From the NCBI RefSeq assembly GCF_014200015.1, contig NZ_JACHOT010000001.1, positions 1,612,001-1,676,000 on the forward strand: 64,000 nt of DNA. The letters run 5' to 3'. The position numbers were made by a program, and so were the translations under genes. Numbering within the stretch: the first letter of the stretch is position 1; each line of letters starts with the position of its first letter. The stretch comes from Aminobacter niigataensis. GTDB taxonomy: Bacteria; Pseudomonadota; Alphaproteobacteria; Rhizobiales; Rhizobiaceae. The notes under the pieces are model-generated. The model searched no databases, was not told the origin of the DNA, and saw nothing but the letters and a program-made list of their open reading frames with translations. Shown piece by piece: positions 35,130 through 44,931 of this stretch.

Positions 35130-36685
35130 TGGACTGTCCGTTCAGGCTCTTTGGCGTCTCCCGCCATCATCATTCCGAGGTCGAGCAATGAGGTTTCTTC
35201 AGGACGTACGATGCCCATGATCCGCCCTTTGAAGATCACCGCGATGCGGTCGCAGAGGCGCAGCAAATCATCGAGTTCCTCCGAGGCCAGCAGCACGGCG
35301 AAACCGGCAGCGCGCTTCTCCAGGATCTTTTCGTAGACGAATTCGGAAGCCGCGACGTCGAGCCCGCGCGTCGGCTGGTTGGCGAGCAGCAGCCCGCGCG
35401 CATGTAGGAATTCACGCGCCAGGATGACGCGTTGCGCGTTGCCGCCGGACAGCCTTTCGACCGGCAGTTCGGCTGATGCCGTCACCACCTTGAATTCCTC
35501 GATCTTCTTGCGGGCGAGCACGCCGAGCTTGCGCCGGTCGAGGAACGGCCCACGGCGATATTCGGGCGCGCGCTGCCAGCCAAGCACGAGATTCTCGGCG
35601 GTGCCGAATTCCGGGATCAACCCTTCGCGAAAGCGGTCGTCGGGCACGAAGCCGACACCACGGTCCAGCATTTCGCGTGATGTCGGTGCGACGATTGCTT
35701 CGCCATCGAGCGAAAAGCCACCGGAGCTCGCCGCGCGCACGCCCATCAGGACTTCGAATAGCTCCTTCTGGCCGTTGCCGGCCACGCCTGCCAGGCCAAG
35801 GACTTCGTGTTTGGCGATGTCGAAGCTGACATCCTTGAGTACATCCTCGGCCCAGTCGCCCTTGGCGCAGACATTGCGCACGGAAAGGAAATCGCCAGCC
35901 GGCGTAACGGTCCGGTCGCGGACGTGCTTTGTCACCTTGTGGCCGACCATCAGCGCGGTGATCGCCTCCGCCGTGCTACCGGCCGTTTCGACGGTGGCCA
36001 CGACCTTGCCCTTGCGCAGAATGGTGACGCGGTCAGATTGCATCACCTCGCGCAGCTTGTGGCTGATCAGGATGATCGACAGGCCGCGGCTACGCATGCC
36101 CGAGATGATCCTGAACAGCTGGTCCGACTGCTGCGGGGTCAAAACCGCGGTGGGCTCGTCGAGGATCAGCAATTCGGCGCCGAAATAGAGCGCCTTGAGG
36201 ATTTCCACCCATTGCTGCTCGCCGACCGAAAGCTGCCAGATCTCGCGATCCAGGTCGATGTCGATGCCGCACTCCTGGCAAAGGGCAACCACCTTGCGGC
36301 GGGCTTCCGACTTGTTGAGGAAGACGCCGACGTCGGAGCTGCCGACGATGATGTTTTCAAGAACCGTGAAGTTGGAGACCAGCACGAAATGCTGGTGCAC
36401 CATGCCGATGCCGAGGCGGAGCGCGTCGGCGGGCGAATTCAGTTCGGCGGTCTTGCCCTTGAACACGATCTCTCCGCTGTCGGCGCGGTAATAGCCGTAC
36501 AGACAGGCCGAGAGCGTCGACTTGCCGGCACCGTTCTCGCCGAAGAGGCAGTGAATCTCGCCCTTGCGCACGTCGAGGCTAACGCCGTCATTGGCGGCGA
36601 CCGCGCCAAAGCGCTTGGTGAGATTCTGGACCTTGAGCAGCTCTTCCACCACGACAGGCCGCACCATTTGCGCCGTGCAGTTCAC
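35126..36685 (-). CDS. Nucleoside-type ABC ATPase with two nucleotide-binding domains, importer 2
   Basis: A 519-residue tandem ATPase and paralogue of the importer 1 ATPase. The first domain has FGENGAGKST, LSVGEQQWVEIL and LLILDEPTAVL. The second has GVAGNGQKELFEVLMG and LSGGNAQRVILAREF. GTG 36685 overlaps the stop of BMP 3 (GTGA), which supports it as the start; ATG seven codons further in is an alternative. It powers uptake through the two downstream permeases. Confidence 0.92.
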   Translation of the reverse strand: MNCTAQMVRPVVVEELLKVQNLTKRFGAVAANDGVSLDVRKGEIHCLFGENGAGKSTLSACLYGYYRADSGEIVFKGKTAELNSPADALRLGIGMVHQHFVLVSNFTVLENIIVGSSDVGVFLNKSEARRKVVALCQECGIDIDLDREIWQLSVGEQQWVEILKALYFGAELLILDEPTAVLTPQQSDQLFRIISGMRSRGLSIILISHKLREVMQSDRVTILRKGKVVATVETAGSTAEAITALMVGHKVTKHVRDRTVTPAGDFLSVRNVCAKGDWAEDVLKDVSFDIAKHEVLGLAGVAGNGQKELFEVLMGVRAASSGGFSLDGEAIVAPTSREMLDRGVGFVPDDRFREGLIPEFGTAENLVLGWQRAPEYRRGPFLDRRKLGVLARKKIEEFKVVTASAELPVERLSGGNAQRVILAREFLHARGLLLANQPTRGLDVAASEFVYEKILEKRAAGFAVLLASEELDDLLRLCDRIAVIFKGRIMGIVRPEETSLLDLGMMMAGDAKEPERTVQ

Positions 36686-37701
36686 TTCACTTCCGCCGTG
36701 TTCACTGCAACGACGAGTTCACGCGAAAGGATCTTCTGCCGGGTCGCGGCAATTTCCTGCTTCACAGCATCAGGCAACTTGGCTTCGAACTCATGGAAGG
36801 GCGCGATGTCGGTGCCGCCATCGGCCATGGAGAACCATTTCGGTTCCGCGTTGCCGCTAAACTGGCCACCGGCCTTGTGCTTCTGCCACTCGCCGACAAG
36901 CCATTTGAGGTCGGGCTCCCAGTTGATGACCGCGCTGGAAGCAAGCGCTGTCGGTGCATTCTTGCTCTGATCGCTGATGTTGGCGAAGCACATTATGTTG
37001 TGCTCTTCGCAAGGCTTGAAGTTGTCGGTCAGCATGAACACGACGTCTGCACCGGAAGCGATCTGTACATTGGCATGCTCGGCGGCCAGCGCATTGTCCG
37101 ACCACGAGCCGATGAACGACACGCGATGCTGGATGTCGGAGCGGACCGAGCGCGCTCCCTCGAGATAAGCGTTGATCTGGTCGTTGACGTCGTCGGCGGC
37201 AAAGGTGCCGACCAGTCCGATGACACCGGACTTCGTCGTCCGTCCGGCGAGCATGCCAAGCAGATAGGACGGCTCATGCAGGCGCTTGTAGAGCCAGTAC
37301 TGGTTGGCGCCGATCGGCGCATTGCCGGAGCCGGCCACCACGAACATGATGTCGGGGAATTCGGTGTTCAGCTTCTTGATCTGGTCGGAATAGCGGCCAT
37401 GGCCCCAGATGATGTCGTATTCGCCGCTCTCGGCGTAGAGACGCATCGCATTCTCGGCGTCCTCGTTCCACAGCGGATCGGTGTATTCCCAGGAAAGGTC
37501 GACGGTCGGTGCGATCTCGCCCTTAATCTTGTTGAGCGAGTCGAGAAGCGTGCTGCACCAGCCGACATCGACGCGGCTCTCCATGATGATGGCAATCTTC
37601 AGTTTGGTCGGCTCGGCCGCGAATGTGCGGGCAAAGCCCGCCAGCAGGATTGCTCCCGCAGAGCCGAGAAGTGCCGCGCGACGGGTGATGTTCGGTGCCA
37701 T
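36682..37701 (-). CDS. BMP-family periplasmic nucleoside-binding protein 3
   Basis: A 339-residue BMP-domain protein, the binding protein of importer 2. It starts at ATG 37701 with GGAGG eight bases upstream. The signal contains a twin arginine (ITRRAALLGSAGAILLAGFA), so Tat export is possible, unlike the Sec-type signals of BMP 1 and 2. It is more diverged from those two than they are from each other (YSDQIKKLNTEFPD instead of YSDQVKKLKDEFPE), pointing to a different ligand range. It overlaps the ATPase by four bases. Confidence 0.92.
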   Translation of the reverse strand: MAPNITRRAALLGSAGAILLAGFARTFAAEPTKLKIAIIMESRVDVGWCSTLLDSLNKIKGEIAPTVDLSWEYTDPLWNEDAENAMRLYAESGEYDIIWGHGRYSDQIKKLNTEFPDIMFVVAGSGNAPIGANQYWLYKRLHEPSYLLGMLAGRTTKSGVIGLVGTFAADDVNDQINAYLEGARSVRSDIQHRVSFIGSWSDNALAAEHANVQIASGADVVFMLTDNFKPCEEHNIMCFANISDQSKNAPTALASSAVINWEPDLKWLVGEWQKHKAGGQFSGNAEPKWFSMADGGTDIAPFHEFEAKLPDAVKQEIAATRQKILSRELVVAVNTAEVK

Positions 37702-37942
37702 GTAAGGTTCCTCCATTCCAGCTCGAAAACTGTCCCATTCCGCCTGACTGCTCGCGCTCAGCCTGCACAGGGCAGGCCGCGCAAAGCGGCGGAATTCCTG
37801 CACCAACGACGTTCCCCTTGGTCTTATCTGTCGTCGGTTTTCGGTCTTGCAACCATTAGCTCAAGCTTTCATGCCGGCTTGGGCGCAACAATGGCTGCTA
37901 TTTCAGTCAGGCATATCCCTGGTTAAACACAACGGCTGCACT

Positions 37943-38821
37943 TCATGCGGCGCGGCTGGTGTTGCCCAAGATGACGCCGTAACGAAGCCCGCGGTCGCGA
38001 AGCCAGCGGCGATAGGCAGCAGAGGCCGCGTCCGCGCGGATCGGCACTTCTGCGCGCGTGTCGAGCGGCAACCGCTTCGGCACCTGGTTTTCAAGGATCG
38101 GCTTGTCCTGGCCGAGAATGGTCTGGTGGAAGCTGCGCATCGCAGCGAGGTTGGTTACATCGTCGACAAGGCAGATGACGATATGGACCAGCACGCATTC
38201 TTCGCTGACCGGCTGGCCAAACAAGGCAATGACGTCGCGGCGCTTGGCGTCCGTCGAGCCTGTCTTGTAGAGTACCGCGCAAAACGGATGCGGGATGCGG
38301 TAGACATATTCCGTATCCACGCCGCTATCAGAACCGGCATTGGCCTGCGGCTGGTAGAACTCGCATTCGGTGACCAGAATTTCCGGCGGCTCCGGATAGA
38401 CGGTGACCTTATAGGGCTTGACCTCGGTGTGCGGCTCTTCGCCGAGGATGCCGGTGTGAACGAAGGGAAAATGCCCCATGTCGAGAAAGTTCTCGACGGC
38501 GCGCGGTGCCGACACGGCGACGCGCGTGACGCCCTGGACGATCACATTGCGGTCGGGTTCGTTGAACTCGACGATCTCGAACAGGTCGCGCGGAGGATTG
38601 CCCAGCGTCGTCCACAGATAGCCGAAGCGTTCGATCAAAGGCAGCATTTGATCGCCCCGCCATACGCCGAGCACGTCATCACGCCGCCCGACCTGGATCG
38701 CCTGGCCAAGCAGGATCGTCGAGATCGTCGCGTGAGCGGGCAACTCGTCGAGAGATGCCACGACATGCCACTCGTCGAGAGCGACCGGATCTATCGAAGC
38801 GAGGTTTCCCATACTGGCCAT
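37943..38821 (-). CDS. Rieske-less mononuclear iron oxygenase (NdmC-like catalytic subunit)
   Basis: A 292-residue protein that aligns with Rieske oxygenase alpha subunits but has no CxH...CxxH cluster domain. The N-terminal strand ends at GVWRG (~56) and continues directly into LPLIERFGYLW (~60-70), so about 60 residues are cleanly missing compared with 28770-29825. The catalytic domain is intact: VENFLDMGHFPFVH places Asp114, His117 and His122 as iron ligands. The same architecture and a similar size (~32 kDa) are known for NdmC, the 7-methylxanthine N-demethylase of Pseudomonas putida CBB5, which borrows a Rieske centre from its reductase NdmD. No such reductase is in this window. It starts at ATG 38821 (or 38812). 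A degenerate gene is possible, but the frame is unbroken. Confidence 0.82.
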   Translation of the reverse strand: MASMGNLASIDPVALDEWHVVASLDELPAHATISTILLGQAIQVGRRDDVLGVWRGDQMLPLIERFGYLWTTLGNPPRDLFEIVEFNEPDRNVIVQGVTRVAVSAPRAVENFLDMGHFPFVHTGILGEEPHTEVKPYKVTVYPEPPEILVTECEFYQPQANAGSDSGVDTEYVYRIPHPFCAVLYKTGSTDAKRRDVIALFGQPVSEECVLVHIVICLVDDVTNLAAMRSFHQTILGQDKPILENQVPKRLPLDTRAEVPIRADAASAAYRRWLRDRGLRYGVILGNTSRAA

Positions 38822-39107
38822 CCGCAATACTCGTTCAGCACATTGCAGCCTCGAAACAGGCCGCAGGCGATAGTCGTTCGGTTCAGCGATTTCGGAGCGA
38901 TTGCGGGCGGCATTTGCCCGGCGCCATATCTGGCGAGCACCTGAGTGCCTTATGCAGTCGTTCCTCCGCTGCCGGTCTGGCTGGTGTCTTGGCCCAGTTC
39001 GGATCGGCAGGTGAAGAATTCCACGGATGACGCCCAATCCGCCATGCATGCGGTTGGCAATCGCATATCGCCAGTTCACCCCGCGGCAAGCATGCGTCGG
39101 CTTGCGA

Positions 39108-39914
39108 CTAGGCGCTGCGCGCCTGCTCGCGCAGCTCCGTCGGGGAACAGTCGAACGCCAGCTTCACCTGGCGCGAGAAATGATAGGGATTCTTGTAGCC
39201 GACCTTGTAGGCAATCTCGCTGATCGACAGCCCGGTCCGCTGCAAAAGGTGGGCGCCATAGTCGACACGGCAGCGCCAGAGATAACGCGCCGGCGTCATG
39301 CCCATATGCTTCTTGAAAGCCGAGACCAGATACTGCGGGCTGACCCGCACCTGTTCTGCAACATGTTCGATGGTGAGGTCGCCGGCGAAGTGCTCGTCGA
39401 GGTAGCGCCTGGCGCGCAGGATCGTCTGCGGCACCGGCTTTTCCGCTGCCAGGACCCCTGCCTCGTAGATGTAAGCGTTGAGCAGCGCGTTTGTCAGCGC
39501 CTCGCGCAGTCCGCTGCGGCTGTCGCGGTCACCGATGCCAAGGTCGACGCCAAGTTGCATGAGCGCCTGGACTTGAGGCGTTGCGTCGATGAAAGGCGCG
39601 ATCTTGCCGGCCTCCTGGTAGAGCCAGCCGGCGTTCTGCGGGCGGCCGTCGCACCAACTGACATGCGAGAAGACCCCCTCCTGCGCGATGTAGTTGTAAC
39701 GGTCGTGCGTCAGCGAGAAAGCGCACTGCCCGGCCTCGAGCCGGGTGACCCTGTCATCAGCCTCGATCGTGGCGCTGCCGATATGGACGACGATGAAGGC
39801 GAGGTAATCGCCCATGATCGGCCCATACTGGCCGCCGGTCTCATAGGTCAGTTCCCCGAAGGTGTTTTCGCGGCTGAGATCGATCGGGGGCAGACGCATA
39901 CTGATCTTTCGCAA
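39108..39914 (-). CDS. AraC-family transcriptional regulator 4
   Basis: A 268-residue AraC-type regulator with an N-terminal sensor domain and a C-terminal helix-turn-helix pair (SPQYLVSAFKKHMGMTPARY ... VGYKNPYHFSRQVKLAFDCS). It is related to AraC 1-3 but clearly more distant, and I do not find their shared motif in its upstream region. It is transcribed toward the Rieske-less oxygenase and BMP 3, with a 286-bp gap, and probably controls that side of the cluster. Confidence 0.9.
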   Translation of the reverse strand: MRKISMRLPPIDLSRENTFGELTYETGGQYGPIMGDYLAFIVVHIGSATIEADDRVTRLEAGQCAFSLTHDRYNYIAQEGVFSHVSWCDGRPQNAGWLYQEAGKIAPFIDATPQVQALMQLGVDLGIGDRDSRSGLREALTNALLNAYIYEAGVLAAEKPVPQTILRARRYLDEHFAGDLTIEHVAEQVRVSPQYLVSAFKKHMGMTPARYLWRCRVDYGAHLLQRTGLSISEIAYKVGYKNPYHFSRQVKLAFDCSPTELREQARSA

Positions 39915-39981
39915 TGTTCACGGACGCGAGCCAGAGCTCACCCCTGCCCTGATGTACTGTGCGCATGATCATCGGGGCATT

Positions 39982-40007
39982 GCTCCGCCGGCGCAAGCCG
40001 ACGGAGC
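39982..40007 (-). terminator. Stem-loop after the porin gene
   Basis: GCTCCG-C-CGGC-GCAA-GCCG-A-CGGAGC: ten paired positions with one mismatch and a GCAA-type loop, about 20 bp beyond the porin stop on the reverse strand. No long T-tract follows. Confidence 0.5.
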
Positions 40008-40028
40008 CGCGTCTACTCGCAAGACGCG

Positions 40029-41069
40029 CTAGAACGATGCCTCCATGCGCACGAAGCCGCCGATCATATCGGCGCCGTCGACGGCAAAATTGTCGTAGAA
40101 GCCGATCTCCGGCGTGACCATCAGATCCGGCACGACCTGATATGCGACATTGGCAACCGCGGCAAAGTTCTCGTCTTCGTCATAGGACAGCTGGAAGTTC
40201 ACCGAGGCTTTGTCGGAAGCCTTGATCGTGGCGCCGCCCCACACGGCCCACCGGCCGCCCCAGATACCGTAGAACTGGGAATAGGGTGCGCTGTCGTCGC
40301 TCTTGAGTCCTGCCATTGCGAATGCGGAAACTGTATCGCTGAAGGTGGCATCGAGGCGCAGCTTGCCTGACCACTCCTCCGAAACCGAGTCATAGGCAGC
40401 AACCAAGGCCACGGCACCCCAGGATTGCGCGTAGGACAGGCCTGCCACGACATGCGGCATGTAGCTGTCGACGACGAACGGGTCGTAGCCGGTTTCGAGC
40501 GAAACGGCCGCGGTGAAGCCGTTTTCGTTCTTGTAGGTGTAGGCGATCTGCGGCGTGGCGAATGGGCCGTAGCCGATCACGTCGTCCTTGGAGACATAAC
40601 CTGCATAGTTGACGAAGGTGATGAACAGCGAGTCGTTCACGCCGATGCGCAAGCCACCCAGCTCGATGATGGCACTCTCGATTTCCATCGCTTCGTGACC
40701 GCCGTCAGAGTCGATGTCATGCTGGAAGTTGATGTGCATGTAGCGGCGCAACGTGCCGAGTTCAGTCTCCGAGCGGGCATCGATCTTCAACGCCGCGCGG
40801 GCACGCTTGAAATAGGTGTCGCCCCGGCCGTCGTCGTCACGGTCCGCGCCAAAAAGGTCGCCCACACCGATCTCGTAGCGAATGTAGCCGCCGACGCGCA
40901 GGCAGGTTTCAGTCCCCGGCAGATAGTAGAAGCCGGCACCGTAGGTATCGCAGACGCGGACATAGCCGATCGGCTCCGGTTCGGCGACGACCACGGCATC
41001 AGCGGCCTGGGCGCCATAGGGCGCACCGATTGCCAGCGCGCAGCCAAGCGCAGTTTTCCTGTAATTCAT
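40029..41069 (-). CDS. Porin_2-family outer-membrane porin
   Basis: A 346-residue porin of the alphaproteobacterial Porin_2 (Omp2b/RopA) family. A signal peptide (ALGCALAIGAPYGAQA) is followed by the family hallmark VRVCDTYGAGFYYLPGTETC, with two cysteines, and LRVGGYIRYE. Alternating beta-strand pattern runs to a terminal aromatic residue (MEASF), the usual outer-membrane assembly signal. ATG 41069 has GGGAGGG upstream. It sits between the AraC 4 regulator and glyA and may serve as an entry pore for the island's substrate. Confidence 0.93.
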   Translation of the reverse strand: MNYRKTALGCALAIGAPYGAQAADAVVVAEPEPIGYVRVCDTYGAGFYYLPGTETCLRVGGYIRYEIGVGDLFGADRDDDGRGDTYFKRARAALKIDARSETELGTLRRYMHINFQHDIDSDGGHEAMEIESAIIELGGLRIGVNDSLFITFVNYAGYVSKDDVIGYGPFATPQIAYTYKNENGFTAAVSLETGYDPFVVDSYMPHVVAGLSYAQSWGAVALVAAYDSVSEEWSGKLRLDATFSDTVSAFAMAGLKSDDSAPYSQFYGIWGGRWAVWGGATIKASDKASVNFQLSYDEDENFAAVANVAYQVVPDLMVTPEIGFYDNFAVDGADMIGGFVRMEASF

Positions 41070-41400
41070 TGTCCCGGTTCCCTCCCGATTTGTAGCTGTT
41101 CTGGTTTTCATGCCGGGGTGGACATCCCGCATGCAGGCGGCAATCGTCGCGATCCAGGCGTTCCTCCCCGTCAGCGTCAGGCAGCATGCGTCGCCCCCCA
41201 TCGCGTGACGGAGGTGCATGCTGCCTGCCGATCAACGACCGGCCTGGATGTTGGTGTGTGCGGCGATTGCGTTGCGACGTTAGGACAGGCGTGGCACCGT
41301 CCGAATGGCCGAGATACGCAAAACCATATCTGCAGGTAATGCGAAAAAGAGCCAATGCAGCAGCGGCCAAGCTGCTGCATTGGCGGTCAGCCGCCCAAGG
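41070..41400. other. 331-bp intergenic stretch between porin and glyA
   Basis: It contains the glyA terminator (41351-41384) at its right end and, by position, the porin promoter and leader. I see no gene in it; the short frames on both strands have no recognisable domain. Confidence 0.5.
41351..41384 (-). terminator. Intrinsic terminator of the glyA transcript
   Basis: GCCAATGCAGCAGC and GCTGCTGCATTGGC form a perfect 14-base-pair stem with a six-base loop (GGCCAA). On the reverse strand it is followed by TCTTTTTC. It lies 17 bp after the glyA stop and is the clearest Rho-independent terminator in the window, marking the end of the one-carbon module. Confidence 0.88.
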
Positions 41401-42675
41401 TCAGATTGAACGGCCTTCGTAGATCGGGAATGCTGCGCACAGCCACTCCACCGTCGAATGAACTGCACGTTCCTGCTCAGTGGCACGATCGGTGCCGACG
41501 GCGTCGAGCACGTCGGCGATCAGCGTGCCGACCTGGGCGAACTCCGCCTCGCGAAAGCCACGCGTGGTGGCAGCCGGCGTGCCCAGCCGAATCCCTGAGG
41601 TAACCGCGGGTGGCGCTGGATCGAACGGGATGCCGTTCTTGTTGCAGGTCAGCCCGGCCCGGCCGAGTGCCTCTTCGGCGTCCTTGCCGGAGATACCCTT
41701 GCTGCGCAGGTCGACCAGCATCAGATGCGTGTCGGTGCCACCTGAAACGATATCGAAACCGCGCGCCGAAAGTGTCGTGGCAAGCGTGCGCGCATTGGCC
41801 ACCATCTGCCTGGCATATTCCTTGAAGCCATCCTCAAGCGCCTCACCCAAGGCAACCGCCTTGGCGGCGATGACATGCATCAGCGGACCGCCTTGCAGGC
41901 CAGGAAAGACCGCCGAGTTCAGCTTCTTGGCGATGTCGGCATTGTTGGTGAGGATCATGCCGCCGCGCGGACCACGCAGCGTCTTGTGCGTGGTCGTAGT
42001 CACGATGTCGGCGACTTCCAGTGGGTTGGGATGCACGCCGCCGGCAACCAGTCCGGCGAAATGCGCCATGTCGACCATCATCAGCGCGCCGACGCTGTCG
42101 GCGATCGCCCGGATGCGCTTGAAATCGATGATGCGCGGATAGGCCGAGCCCCCGGCGATGATCAGCTTCGGCCGCGTTTCGAGCGCCTTGGCCTCCAGTT
42201 CGTCGTAGTCGATCAGGCTGTCACTCTGGCGCACACCATACTGCACCGCGTTGAACCACTTGCCCGACAGCGTCGGCCTAGCACCATGAGTCAGGTGCCC
42301 ACCGGCGGCAAGCGACAAGCCCATGAAGGTGTCGCCGGGCTTCAGCATGGCAAGCATGACCGCGCCATTGGCTTGGGCGCCCGAGTGCGGCTGCACGTTG
42401 ACATGGGCCGCGCCGAACAGCCGGCTCGCCCGCTCGATTGCTGCGGCTTCTGCCAGATCGACATACTGACAGCCACCATAATAGCGGTGGCCGGGGTAGC
42501 CCTCGGCATATTTGTTGGTCAGCACCGAGCCTTGCGCTTCAAGCACGGCGGGCGAGACGATGTTCTCGGAGGCGATCAGTTCGATCTCCGACCGCTGGCG
42601 GGCGGTTTCACGTGCGATCGCATCCGCGATCACCGGATCCTGGCGCTTCAAGTCGCGTTGAAAAAAGCCGGACAT
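41401..42675 (-). CDS. glyA: Serine hydroxymethyltransferase
   Basis: A 424-residue SHMT that interconverts glycine plus 5,10-methylene-THF with serine, using PLP. The PLP lysine is in [15 protein letters not shown], and other marks are [14 protein letters not shown] and [14 protein letters not shown]. Length is normal. It is the last gene of the reverse one-carbon operon (81 bp after hydroxypyruvate reductase). In this context it would probably run in the serine-forming direction to take up C1 units. A housekeeping glyA may exist elsewhere in the genome; that is not visible here. Confidence 0.97.
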   Translation of the reverse strand: MSGFFQRDLKRQDPVIADAIARETARQRSEIELIASENIVSPAVLEAQGSVLTNKYAEGYPGHRYYGGCQYVDLAEAAAIERASRLFGAAHVNVQPHSGAQANGAVMLAMLKPGDTFMGLSLAAGGHLTHGARPTLSGKWFNAVQYGVRQSDSLIDYDELEAKALETRPKLIIAGGSAYPRIIDFKRIRAIADSVGALMMVDMAHFAGLVAGGVHPNPLEVADIVTTTTHKTLRGPRGGMILTNNADIAKKLNSAVFPGLQGGPLMHVIAAKAVALGEALEDGFKEYARQMVANARTLATTLSARGFDIVSGGTDTHLMLVDLRSKGISGKDAEEALGRAGLTCNKNGIPFDPAPPAVTSGIRLGTPAATTRGFREAEFAQVGTLIADVLDAVGTDRATEQERAVHSTVEWLCAAFPIYEGRSI

Positions 42676-42756
42676 GCTTTGTTGTCTCCTGGCGGCAAGG
42701 GGCAGACGCCGTTTGGCGCCCGCCCTTGGCTTGGTGTTGGAAAATTGAAACGGGGA

Positions 42757-43716
42757 CTAGCTGACGGCGTCGGGCGGTGATCGGCCTTCGAAAAAGGCGG
42801 TGAGGTTGTCGATCACCCGCATGCCCATGGCGATACGCGTCTCGTTGGTGGCGCTGCCGAGATGCGGCAACAGCACGACATCGTCGCGCTCCGTCAGCGA
42901 GCGCGGCACCACCGGCTCGGTTTCGAACACGTCGAGCCCGGCACCGGCAATGCGCCCTTCGTCGAGTGCATTGACCAGGGCGCGTTCGTCGACGACATCG
43001 CCACGCGCCGTGTTGATCAGGAAGGCAGATTTTTTCATGTTGCCGAGACGACGGCTGTTGATCAGATAGTGGTTCTCGCCACCGCCTGGACAATGCAGCG
43101 ACACGAAATCGGCCACCGCCAGCACGTCGTCGACGGTCGTCAGCTGGCGCGCCGGCATGCCGGGGTCGGCAACCGGCTGGCTGTCGTAGAAGACGACGTC
43201 CATGCCGAAACCGTAATGGCAGCGCCGTGCCATGGCCTGGCCGATGCGACCCATGCCGACGATGCCGATGGTCTTGCCGGTGACGTGGGTGCCGCAGAGA
43301 TGGGTCGGCCGCCAGCCGGTCCATTTTCCGGAGCGCAGTTCACGCTCGCCTTCCCGGGCGCGGCGGGCGCACATCAACAGCAGCGTCATGGCAAGATCGG
43401 CGGTAGCGTCGGTAAGCACCGCAGGCGTATTGGTGACCACGACGCCAGCTGTCTTCGCCGCCGCAACATCGATGTGGTTGTAGCCGACGCCAAAATTGCC
43501 GAGGATTTTTGCCTGGACACCATCCGTAAACAGCTCGGCGCCAAGCCTGTCCGACACAGTGGGCAGCACCGCATCGGCTTCCCGCAGCGCCAGGCGCAAT
43601 TCACTTCGATTGTACGGGCGGTCGGTTTCGTTGAGCCTGACGTCGAACTGGCTGGCCAGCCGCTCCTCGACTTCGAGCGGCCAGCGACGGGTGACGATTA
43701 CCTTCGGTCTGGTCAT
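42757..43716 (-). CDS. D-2-hydroxyacid dehydrogenase, probable hydroxypyruvate/glyoxylate reductase
   Basis: A 319-residue NAD(P)H-dependent dehydrogenase. The Rossmann motif is GIVGMGRIGQAMAR, and the catalytic set includes Arg in INTARGDVVDE, a Glu in LDVFETEP and His in LLPHLGSAT. It should reduce hydroxypyruvate to D-glycerate (and glyoxylate to glycolate). It begins 9 bp after serine-glyoxylate aminotransferase, which makes hydroxypyruvate, so the pathway assignment is strong. Confidence 0.9.
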   Translation of the reverse strand: MTRPKVIVTRRWPLEVEERLASQFDVRLNETDRPYNRSELRLALREADAVLPTVSDRLGAELFTDGVQAKILGNFGVGYNHIDVAAAKTAGVVVTNTPAVLTDATADLAMTLLLMCARRAREGERELRSGKWTGWRPTHLCGTHVTGKTIGIVGMGRIGQAMARRCHYGFGMDVVFYDSQPVADPGMPARQLTTVDDVLAVADFVSLHCPGGGENHYLINSRRLGNMKKSAFLINTARGDVVDERALVNALDEGRIAGAGLDVFETEPVVPRSLTERDDVVLLPHLGSATNETRIAMGMRVIDNLTAFFEGRSPPDAVS

Positions 43717-43725
43717 CCCATCCCC

Positions 43726-44931
43726 TCAAGCTGCGCGGTCTTGCTGCGGCTGCAGATTGCCGGTGACCTCGGCGCGGTACCATTCCTGGGCCGCGGCGAC
43801 GCCGGAACCGGCTTCAACCTTGGCGCCGGCATCGCGCAACGACATTTCCGCCGAGGCCAAAGCGGCAAGGCACATCACCTCGTTGAGATCGCCGAGGTGG
43901 CCGATGCGGAAGACACGGCCCGCGACCCTGCTCAGCCCGGCGCCGAACGAGGTGCGATATCTCGAATAGCCGTTGGCGATGACATGCCGGGCATCGATGT
44001 CGTCAGGCACGACGATCGCCGAAACGGTGTTTGACCACCACTTCTCTTCCTTGGCGCAGAGCCTGAGACCCCAGGCATGCACGCCGCGGCGCACGCCCTC
44101 GGCGAGGCGATGGTGCCGCGCGATGATGTTGTCGAGCCCCTCGGCGAAGATCAGGTCGAGAGATGCACGCAGCCCATGCAGCAACTGGGTCGGCGGCGTG
44201 TAGGGGAAGAAGCCGGTCGACGATGACGCCTTCATGTCTTCGAAGCTGAAATAGCAGCGTTCCATGCGGGACTGCTTGTGCGCTTCGAGCGCCTTCTCGC
44301 TGACGGCAAGGATGCCGAGGCCGGCAGGCAGCATCAGCCCTTTCTGCGAGCCGGTGACGGCGAGGTCGACGCCCCATTCGTCCATGCGAAAATCGATCGA
44401 GCCGATCGAGCTGACGCCGTCGACGAACAGCAGCGCGCCATGGCCGGCTGCGTCGAGGGCCGTGCGTACACCGGCGACATCTGACGTGACGCCCGTGGCC
44501 GTTTCATTATGCGTGGCAAACACCGCCTTGATACGGCCGTGCTTGTCATCGCTCAGCCGCCGCTGGTATTCCTCGACCGGAATCCCCTCGCCCCACTCGA
44601 CGTCGATGCAGTCAACCTTGAGGCCCAGCCTCTGGGCCATGTCGACCCACAGATGCGAGAACTGACCGAAGCGCGACATCAGCACGCGGTCGCCGCGGTT
44701 CAGCGTATTGGAGATGGCCGCTTCCCAGGCACCCGTGCCTGAGCCGGGATAGATGAAAACGGTACCCGCCTCGGTCTTGAACACCTTCTTGAGATCGGCA
44801 AACAGCGGCAGCGTCAATTCCGGATAGTCCGGTGCGCGCATGTCCTGCATCGAGACATTCATCGCCCGCCGAACGGCATCGGGGATGTTCGTCGGTCCAG
44901 GCACGAAAAGATGCGTGGTTCCATTCTTCAT
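43726..44931 (-). CDS. sgaA: Serine-glyoxylate aminotransferase
   Basis: A 401-residue class V PLP aminotransferase that converts serine and glyoxylate to hydroxypyruvate and glycine, a key step of the serine cycle. The PLP lysine is in VTGSQKGLMLPAG, and the N-terminus HLFVPGPTNIPDAVRRAM is typical. ATG 44931 is preferred because GGAGGAAC lies seven bases upstream; the longer open frame upstream lacks family similarity. Gap to metF is 285 bp, in which I see nothing. It feeds the hydroxypyruvate reductase directly downstream. Confidence 0.93.
   Translation of the reverse strand: MKNGTTHLFVPGPTNIPDAVRRAMNVSMQDMRAPDYPELTLPLFADLKKVFKTEAGTVFIYPGSGTGAWEAAISNTLNRGDRVLMSRFGQFSHLWVDMAQRLGLKVDCIDVEWGEGIPVEEYQRRLSDDKHGRIKAVFATHNETATGVTSDVAGVRTALDAAGHGALLFVDGVSSIGSIDFRMDEWGVDLAVTGSQKGLMLPAGLGILAVSEKALEAHKQSRMERCYFSFEDMKASSSTGFFPYTPPTQLLHGLRASLDLIFAEGLDNIIARHHRLAEGVRRGVHAWGLRLCAKEEKWWSNTVSAIVVPDDIDARHVIANGYSRYRTSFGAGLSRVAGRVFRIGHLGDLNEVMCLAALASAEMSLRDAGAKVEAGSGVAAAQEWYRAEVTGNLQPQQDRAA

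Noticed and set aside
38640-38700. A frameshift or lost exon-like piece hiding the Rieske motif of the NdmC-like gene
   Set aside because: The two flanking segments are contiguous in one frame and no CxH or CxxH remnant is visible in other frames, so the domain is absent rather than displaced.
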